DNA of 64,000 bases from positions 81,412 through 145,411 of the forward strand of contig JAFKIY010000002.1 of NCBI GenBank assembly GCA_017306245.1. The letters run 5' to 3'. The notes under the pieces are model-generated. The model made no database searches and was not told the DNA's origin. It worked only from the letters and a program-made list of their open reading frames with translations. Every line of letters begins with the position of its first letter. The first letter of the stretch is position 1. The stretch comes from Micrococcales bacterium. Its GTDB lineage: Bacteria; Actinomycetota; Actinomycetes; Actinomycetales; Microbacteriaceae. Shown in pieces: positions 59,403 through 64,000 of this stretch. The position numbers were made by a program, and so were the translations under genes.

Positions 59403-60404
59403 ATGCGATCCAGCCGAATGTTCACTGCGGTGGACTCCCACACCGAAGGAATGCCCACTCGGGTTGTTACCGGCGGTGTGGGGGTCATCCCCGGCGCAAC
59501 CATGAACGAAAAGCGCCTGCACTTCATGGAGCATCTGGATGACATCCGGTTGCTGCTCATGAACGAGCCGCGCGGACACTCGGCGATGAGTGGTGCCATT
59601 TTGCAGGCGCCGACCCGGCCGGATGCCGACTGGGGTGTCGTGTACATCGAGGTCTCCGGATGTCTCCCGATGTGCGGTCACGGAACCATCGGGGTTGCGA
59701 CGGTGCTCGTGGAGACCGGCATGGTGGAGGTCACCGAGCCGGTCACCACGATCAGGCTCGATACCCCCGCCGGGCTCGTGATTGCGCGCGTCGACGTGAA
59801 GGATGGGCACGCAGATTCGGTGACGATCGAGAACGTGCCGTCGTTCACGGTGCGGCTGGATGCGAGCGTCGAAGTGCCCGGCTACGGCTCTATTCCCTAC
59901 AGCCTCGCGTTCGGCGGGAACTTCTACGCCATGGTGGATCTCGACGCGGTCGGGCTCGAGTTCGACCGGGCGAACCAGGAGGAGATCATGGCCGCGGGGC
60001 TCGCGATCATGACCGCCATCAACGAGACGGATCCGCCGCATCATCCGGAGATCGAGGGCGTCGACCACTGCCACCATGTGGAGTTCATCGCGCCAGGGTC
60101 GGATGCGAAGCACTCGCGCCACGCGATGGCGATCTACCCGGGGTGGTTCGACCGCTCGCCTTGCGGCACGGGGACGTCGGCGCGCATGGCCGAGCTCCAC
60201 TCGCGCGGCGAGCTCGCGCTGCACGAGGACTTCCTGAACGAGTCGTTCATCGGCTCGTGCTTCACGGGGAGGCTCATCAGGGAGACGTCGGTCGGGGGAA
60301 TGCCCGCCGTCATCCCCACCATCACGGGCCGCGCGTGGATCACCGGGGTCGGCCAGTACCTGCTCGACCCGAGCGACCCGTTCCCCACCGGTTTCCAGTT
60401 CTAA
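59403..60404 (+). CDS. 4-hydroxyproline 2-epimerase (proline racemase superfamily), paralogue 2
   Basis: 333 residues with both catalytic Cys: Cys 91 in PMCGHGTIGVATV and Cys 254 in DRSPCGTGTSARMA; the N-terminal loop VDSHTEGMPTRVVTGG. Interconverts trans-4-hydroxy-L-proline and cis-4-hydroxy-D-proline, the first step of the pathway encoded here. Two bases after the deaminase stop. Sequence clearly differs from the 47.7 kb paralogue (HTEGMPTR versus HTAGEPFR), so specificities may differ. Confidence 0.9.
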   Translation: MRSSRMFTAVDSHTEGMPTRVVTGGVGVIPGATMNEKRLHFMEHLDDIRLLLMNEPRGHSAMSGAILQAPTRPDADWGVVYIEVSGCLPMCGHGTIGVATVLVETGMVEVTEPVTTIRLDTPAGLVIARVDVKDGHADSVTIENVPSFTVRLDASVEVPGYGSIPYSLAFGGNFYAMVDLDAVGLEFDRANQEEIMAAGLAIMTAINETDPPHHPEIEGVDHCHHVEFIAPGSDAKHSRHAMAIYPGWFDRSPCGTGTSARMAELHSRGELALHEDFLNESFIGSCFTGRLIRETSVGGMPAVIPTITGRAWITGVGQYLLDPSDPFPTGFQF

Positions 60405-60419
60405 CGCCAGGAGGCGCAC

Positions 60420-61907
60420 ATGACCACCCAGAATCTCGACGCCATCGCCGCCCGCGCGGCCGAAATCGCACCGCGGTGGGCGGCGACCCCGCCTCACGAG
60501 CGGGCCAAGGCGCTCGTCGCGGCGGCGGATGCGCTCATGGCGGCCCAGAGCGACCTCGTCGCGACCGCGATGGAGGAGACGGGACTCTCCGAGGCGCGGC
60601 TCTCCGGCGAACTCAAGCGCACCGCGGTGCAACTCAAACTCTTCGCGGAAACCGTGGTCGACGGCACCTATCTTGACGTTCGCATCGACGACGCTGACCC
60701 GGACTTCGTCCTCGGCGTGCGTCCCGACGTCCGCCGCTACCGCATCCCGGTCGGTCCCGTGCTGAACTTCGCGGCCAGCAACTTCCCGTTCGCGTTCTCC
60801 GTCGCAGGTGGAGACACCGCGGCGGCGCTCGCGGCAGGGTGCCCGGTCATCGTCAAGGCGCACTCCGGGCATCCGCGTTTGTCCGTGCAGACCGCCGACG
60901 TCGTGGCGACGGCGCTCGAGTCTGCGGGCGCCCCGAAGGGCACGCTGCAGCTCATTTCCGGCCAGCAGGCCGGGGTGGACATGCTCAACGACCCGCGCAT
61001 CAAGGCGGGAAGCTTCACGGGGTCGATCCGGGTCGGACGGATGCTCGCTGATATCGCCGCCGCACGGCCGACACCCATTCCGTTTTACGGCGAACTCGGC
61101 AGCGTGAATCCGGTGTTCGTCACCCAGGCCGCGCTCGAGGAAAACGCCGACGGCATCCTCGACGGGTTCATCACGAGCGTTTCGGGATCCGCGGGGCAGC
61201 TCTGCACGAAGCCGGGATTCCTGTTCGCCCCCGCAGGCTCGGCGCTTGCCGAGGGCATCGCTTCCCGCGCGGCCTCCGTTGCGGAGCATCGACTCCTGAA
61301 CCCCGGAATCACCTCCGGATACCAGTCGCGGCGCGACGCCGTACTTTCCGCGCCGGGCGTGAGAGTTCTTGCCGAAGGCGTTCTGCGTATCGACGAGGAC
61401 GGCCAGGGCTGGGCGACCCCCACGGTCGTTTCCGTTCCGGTGAATGTCCTCCGGGAACACCGCGAGGCGCTCCTCGACGAGTCGTTCGGCCCGCTGTCGA
61501 TCGTCGTCGAATACGACGACGCGGACGAGCTCGCGGCAGTGGCGGAGGACCTTTTCGAAGGCAACCTCACGGGCACGGTGCACGCCGCGACCGGTGAGGA
61601 TTCCCCTGCCGTGCGGCACCTGGTGGACTGGATTTCGCGCAGCGCGGGCCGCGTGCTGTTCGGCGGCTGGCCGACGGGAGTGGCCGTCACCCCCGCGATG
61701 CAGCACGGCGGGCCATGGCCGGCGACGACGAACGATTCGAGCACGTCGGTGGGGACCGCGGCGATCACGCGATTCACCCGCCCGGTCGCATACCAGAATG
61801 CGCCGCAGGAAATGCTTCCGGAGCCGCTGCGCGACGACAACCCGTGGGGCGTGCCGCAGCACCGCACACCGGCCGGGGAATCCCGGAACTGGGGTTCGGT
61901 CGCGTAG
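60420..61907 (+). CDS. Aldehyde dehydrogenase (NADP+), probable alpha-ketoglutarate semialdehyde dehydrogenase
   Basis: 495 residues. Catalytic Cys 262 in SGSAGQLCTKPGFLFA, nucleotide-binding PVLNFAASNFPFAFSVAGGDTAAALAAG and GSFTGSIRVG, and the base Glu in GELGSVNPVF. The opening and the AVTPAMQHGGPWPATTNDSSTSVG C-terminus are typical of alpha-ketoglutarate semialdehyde dehydrogenases. Finishes the hydroxyproline route by making alpha-ketoglutarate for the TCA cycle. Start preceded by CAGGAGG. Confidence 0.92.
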   Translation: MTTQNLDAIAARAAEIAPRWAATPPHERAKALVAAADALMAAQSDLVATAMEETGLSEARLSGELKRTAVQLKLFAETVVDGTYLDVRIDDADPDFVLGVRPDVRRYRIPVGPVLNFAASNFPFAFSVAGGDTAAALAAGCPVIVKAHSGHPRLSVQTADVVATALESAGAPKGTLQLISGQQAGVDMLNDPRIKAGSFTGSIRVGRMLADIAAARPTPIPFYGELGSVNPVFVTQAALEENADGILDGFITSVSGSAGQLCTKPGFLFAPAGSALAEGIASRAASVAEHRLLNPGITSGYQSRRDAVLSAPGVRVLAEGVLRIDEDGQGWATPTVVSVPVNVLREHREALLDESFGPLSIVVEYDDADELAAVAEDLFEGNLTGTVHAATGEDSPAVRHLVDWISRSAGRVLFGGWPTGVAVTPAMQHGGPWPATTNDSSTSVGTAAITRFTRPVAYQNAPQEMLPEPLRDDNPWGVPQHRTPAGESRNWGSVA

Positions 61908-61963
61908 CGCGCCATGATCGGGCGTCACATCCCCGCCACCCTGCCGATGCGTGCGGGGTGACC

Positions 61964-62515
61964 GTGCACGACCAGAGCCAGTATCAGGTGCGATTCGACT
62001 GGGGCGTCGACGGCGCTGCGCGGGTCGGAGCGGATGCCGACGTCTTCGTGGTCGTCGATGTGCTCGGTACCGATGGCCAGGATGGCGACGGCGGTATCCC
62101 CGCAGGCTATGTCGCCGACGACGTGCCAGCTGGGGTGGCAATCGTCGCCGGCTCCCTGCGCAACCGCACCGCCGTCGCCGAATGGGTACTGGCGCGGCAG
62201 GCGCGCAAGGGCGAACGGGTGACAGTCGCGGTCATCGCGGCGGGGGACTCCGGCGGCGACGGCATCCGATGCGCCGTGGAAGATCAATTCGGAGCCGGCG
62301 CCGTCATCGATGCGCTCGCCGCCGCGGGCATCGACTACTGCTCGCCGGAAGCCGCCGCGGCCTGCGCATCCTTCACCGCGCTCCGCACGGGGATCGGCCA
62401 CCTCATCTCCGCCTCCGCGAACGGCAGGCGGCTGCTCGAGCAGGGTCGGGGGCATGAGGTCCACCTCGCTGCCGAACTGGATGTTGCCGCTGAAGTGCCG
62501 GTGGTGAAGGAATAG
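61964..62515 (+). CDS. ComB-like (2-phosphosulfolactate phosphatase family) protein
   Basis: 183 residues resembling the ComB fold: HDQSQYQVRFDWGVDGAARVGADADVFVVVDVLGTD, AGSLRNRTAVAEWV, VAVIAAGDSGGDGIRCAVEDQFGAGAVI and HLISASANGRRLLEQG. Genuine ComB belongs to coenzyme M biosynthesis in methanogens and a few bacteria; actinobacterial relatives are common and their role is unknown. GTG 61964 has GGGG five bases upstream; GTG 61958 and 61951 are in frame. It follows the hydroxyproline operon by 56 bases but need not belong to it. Confidence 0.7.
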   Translation: MHDQSQYQVRFDWGVDGAARVGADADVFVVVDVLGTDGQDGDGGIPAGYVADDVPAGVAIVAGSLRNRTAVAEWVLARQARKGERVTVAVIAAGDSGGDGIRCAVEDQFGAGAVIDALAAAGIDYCSPEAAAACASFTALRTGIGHLISASANGRRLLEQGRGHEVHLAAELDVAAEVPVVKE

Positions 62516-62531
62516 GCGTTCCTCGGTCCGG

Positions 62532-63128
62532 TCATCGAGTAGAGCGGGCGCGGTGGGCGCGCACTTTCGCGCGGTTCCCGCAGCGCTGCATCGAGCACCA
62601 GCGACGGTTTCCGCTGCGCGAGGTGTCCAGGTACACCAGTGGGCAGTCCTCGGCTGCACACGCGCGAATCCGGGACCGCGACTCCGGCCCGAACGTCGTG
62701 ACCGCATCCCGCGCGATCGACGACAACGCCTGGGTCGGTCTGCCGCGGCTCGCCCCGGCCTGCCGCGTCCCGCCCGGAAGCACGGGAGGCAGGTCGGCAA
62801 GCGCGGCGAACAGGTTGATGACATCGATCTGGGGCGCGGGAAGCTCCTCGTCGTCTGCGGCGGCCAGAGCCAGTTGCGCGATCGCGGCACGGAAGCCGAG
62901 GGCATCGCTCAACTCCCGCTCGGAGAGCTCAGGGTCGATCCTGGGGAAGCGCGCCGCGAGCCAGCGGCCGAGGTCCGCCGGCGAGTGCAGCGTCTCCGGG
63001 TTCCCCGCGAGCGCTCCCGTGTAGGCGAAATCGAGCGCGAGGGATCCGGAGTCGAACCACCAGCGTGATTCGTTCGGCGGATCGAACCATTGGCCGGTGA
63101 TCATGGGCGGTGCAGCCGGCGCGGTCAC
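62532..63128 (-). CDS. CGNR zinc-finger protein (ABATE-type)
   Basis: 198 residues. N-terminal ABATE-like helical domain (WWFDSGSLALDFAYTGAL, GRWLAARF) and C-terminal zinc finger RACAAEDCPLVYLDTSRSGNRRWCSMQRCGNRAKVRAHR with the CxxC...CxxxxCGNR ligands. These are putative transcription factors, often near transport or stress genes; regulation target here is unclear. Convergent with the ComB-like gene. Confidence 0.88.
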   Translation of the reverse strand: MTAPAAPPMITGQWFDPPNESRWWFDSGSLALDFAYTGALAGNPETLHSPADLGRWLAARFPRIDPELSERELSDALGFRAAIAQLALAAADDEELPAPQIDVINLFAALADLPPVLPGGTRQAGASRGRPTQALSSIARDAVTTFGPESRSRIRACAAEDCPLVYLDTSRSGNRRWCSMQRCGNRAKVRAHRARSTR

Positions 63129-63145
63129 GTAACCAGTTTATTCGG

Positions 63146-63646
63146 TTACCGGCTCCCGGCGGAGGATGCCGCGCGGCGGCGAGCCGCGGCAGTCACCTCG
63201 CGATACCGCCAGGAAATCGCATTCGCCGGATCGAAGCGGCGGGAGCACTTGCCGCACGCCATCGCCCTGGTCGGCCTGCGGTAGCGGTACAGTTCGTGGC
63301 CTTTCGGGCACGTTCCGATCCAGGGGGCGAGCTCATCGGCCACGGAACCGTCATGCGTGCGCGAGCCGACGTAACCGAGCTCCCGCGCAATCGACTTCCA
63401 CTTCGGGCCGTGACCGGAGCGCACCCCGGCCAGAGCATGGGCGACCTCGTGCAGCAGCACCTGATGGATTTCATCGTCGTCGAAGCGGATGGCGAGATAC
63501 TTCGAGACGGTGATGCGCTTCGCCCGGTAGTTGCACAGCCCGGCGCGCGTCTTCGCCGAATCGAAGCCGAACGACCACTCGGCAGGGTCGAGATGCAGGG
63601 CGATGAGGGCATCCGCCCACCGCCGCACGCGCACAAGATCAGCCAC
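63146..63646 (-). CDS. SprT-like zinc metalloprotease domain protein
   Basis: 166 residues with the HEVAHALAG zinc motif (LLHEVAHAL) and the downstream zinc-ribbon CPKGHELYRYRRPTRAMACGKCSRRFDP. Related to SprT/Spartan-type proteases acting on DNA-associated or other proteins; function in actinobacteria is not defined. No signal peptide. The GC-rich 93-base gap after it separates it from the crcB gene. Confidence 0.85.
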   Translation of the reverse strand: MADLVRVRRWADALIALHLDPAEWSFGFDSAKTRAGLCNYRAKRITVSKYLAIRFDDDEIHQVLLHEVAHALAGVRSGHGPKWKSIARELGYVGSRTHDGSVADELAPWIGTCPKGHELYRYRRPTRAMACGKCSRRFDPANAISWRYREVTAAARRRAASSAGSR

Positions 63647-63739
63647 GATTCGACGATAGCCTCGCCTCCGCCGCGCACCGGCAGCGGCGCGGCCGGGTTG
63701 GGGGATTCCGCAAACCTCCCGGCGTGGGGAGGAGAGGGA

Positions 63740-64000
63740 TCAGAGAATCCGGCCGATCCACAAGCCGACGCCCGCGAAGATCACGGCGACAACGAGCATG
63801 CCGAACGAGTTGACCACAGCCATCCACCAGCGCCGCTCCTGAACGAGGCGCAGGGTCTGGAAACTTGTCGTGCTGAATGCGGTGAAGCCTCCGACCAGGC
63901 CGACGCCGAGCACGAGCGCCCACGACTCCGGTACGACCCTGCCTCCGGCGAGCCCGGTGATGAACCCCAGCGCGAACGAACCGACAAGGTTGATGATCGT
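63740..64000 (-). CDS. crcB: CrcB/Fluc fluoride channel (partial, N-terminus beyond the right edge)
   Basis: The minus strand encodes IINLVGSFALGFITGLAGG, then LGVGLVGGFTAFSTTSFQTLRLVQE and WWMAVVNSFGMLVVAVIFAGVGLWIG before the TGA. The NLVGSF and GGFTAFSTTSF segments, with the conserved Phe and Thr residues lining the fluoride pore, identify a CrcB subunit. CrcB forms a dual-topology dimer that exports fluoride. About 85 residues are visible. Confidence 0.9.
   Translation of the reverse strand, partial: TIINLVGSFALGFITGLAGGRVVPESWALVLGVGLVGGFTAFSTTSFQTLRLVQERRWWMAVVNSFGMLVVAVIFAGVGLWIGRIL

Noticed and set aside
59397..62141. Minus-strand open frame of about 900 codons opposite the epimerase and aldehyde dehydrogenase
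   Set aside because: Arg/His-rich antisense artefact of GC bias; the plus-strand genes are well supported.
1..64000. CRISPR arrays, rRNA genes or prophage structural genes
   Set aside because: No regularly spaced repeats, rRNA sequence or phage morphogenesis genes were seen anywhere in the window.

Overview
The window is GC-rich actinobacterial chromosome. CarD, a LytR-CpsA-Psr protein, an ECF41 sigma factor, many GTG/TTG starts and several leaderless-type promoters suggest a member of the Microbacteriaceae or a close relative (inference from gene content; no species is assigned). It reads as ordinary chromosome at both ends with one accessory block of about 14 kb near the middle.

1-24 kb: the end of a lipid kinase gene, serS and a HAD phosphatase, tRNA-Ser(UGA), an LCP cell-wall ligase, an enoyl-CoA hydratase homologue, carD, a secreted GH5-like lipoprotein, an AraC/P450 divergent pair, tRNA-Ser(GCU), and a class II aldolase with an RpiB-type isomerase. 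Next come the conserved but poorly understood triad of circularly permuted ATP-grasp, alpha-E and transglutaminase genes, and an ECF41 sigma factor divergent from an NAD(P)-binding partner. The stretch ends with a TetR/CocE hydrolase pair, a nuclease, small hydrolases and a DEAD-box helicase.

24-30 kb: a tight, translationally coupled histidine-utilisation operon hutH-hutU-hutI-hutF (minus strand) using the formimidoylglutamate deiminase route. The genes that would normally complete it (IclR regulator, HutD, an M20 amidohydrolase that may serve as the final deformylase) lie at 43.9-46.8 kb, so the hut locus looks split by the block in between.

30-43.9 kb: accessory region with more AT-rich, patchy sequence. 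It has several secreted proteins of unknown function, some followed by small membrane proteins (one of 55 residues), two PadR regulators with membrane partners, a MerR/carboxymuconolactone decarboxylase pair under a textbook 19-bp-spacer promoter, a RHH/MazF toxin-antitoxin pair, an ECF sigma factor with a single-pass membrane protein, a complete IS256-family element with an 8-bp target duplication, a remnant resembling an IS21 end, and a frameshifted VOC gene.

46.8-62 kb: a hydroxyproline catabolic region. One divergent unit holds a proline racemase-family enzyme, an ornithine cyclodeaminase-family reductase, an enolase-superfamily enzyme and a GntR regulator (probably 3-hydroxyproline or related imino acids). 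A five-gene LivJHMGF-type ABC importer follows, then an operon for trans-4-hydroxy-L-proline: three-subunit D-hydroxyproline dehydrogenase, a DapA-family deaminase, 4-hydroxyproline epimerase and alpha-ketoglutarate semialdehyde dehydrogenase. Three related palindromes (core ATGNNACAT) sit before the three units and are candidate GntR operators. The window ends with a ComB-like protein, a CGNR zinc-finger protein, a SprT-like protein and a partial fluoride channel gene.
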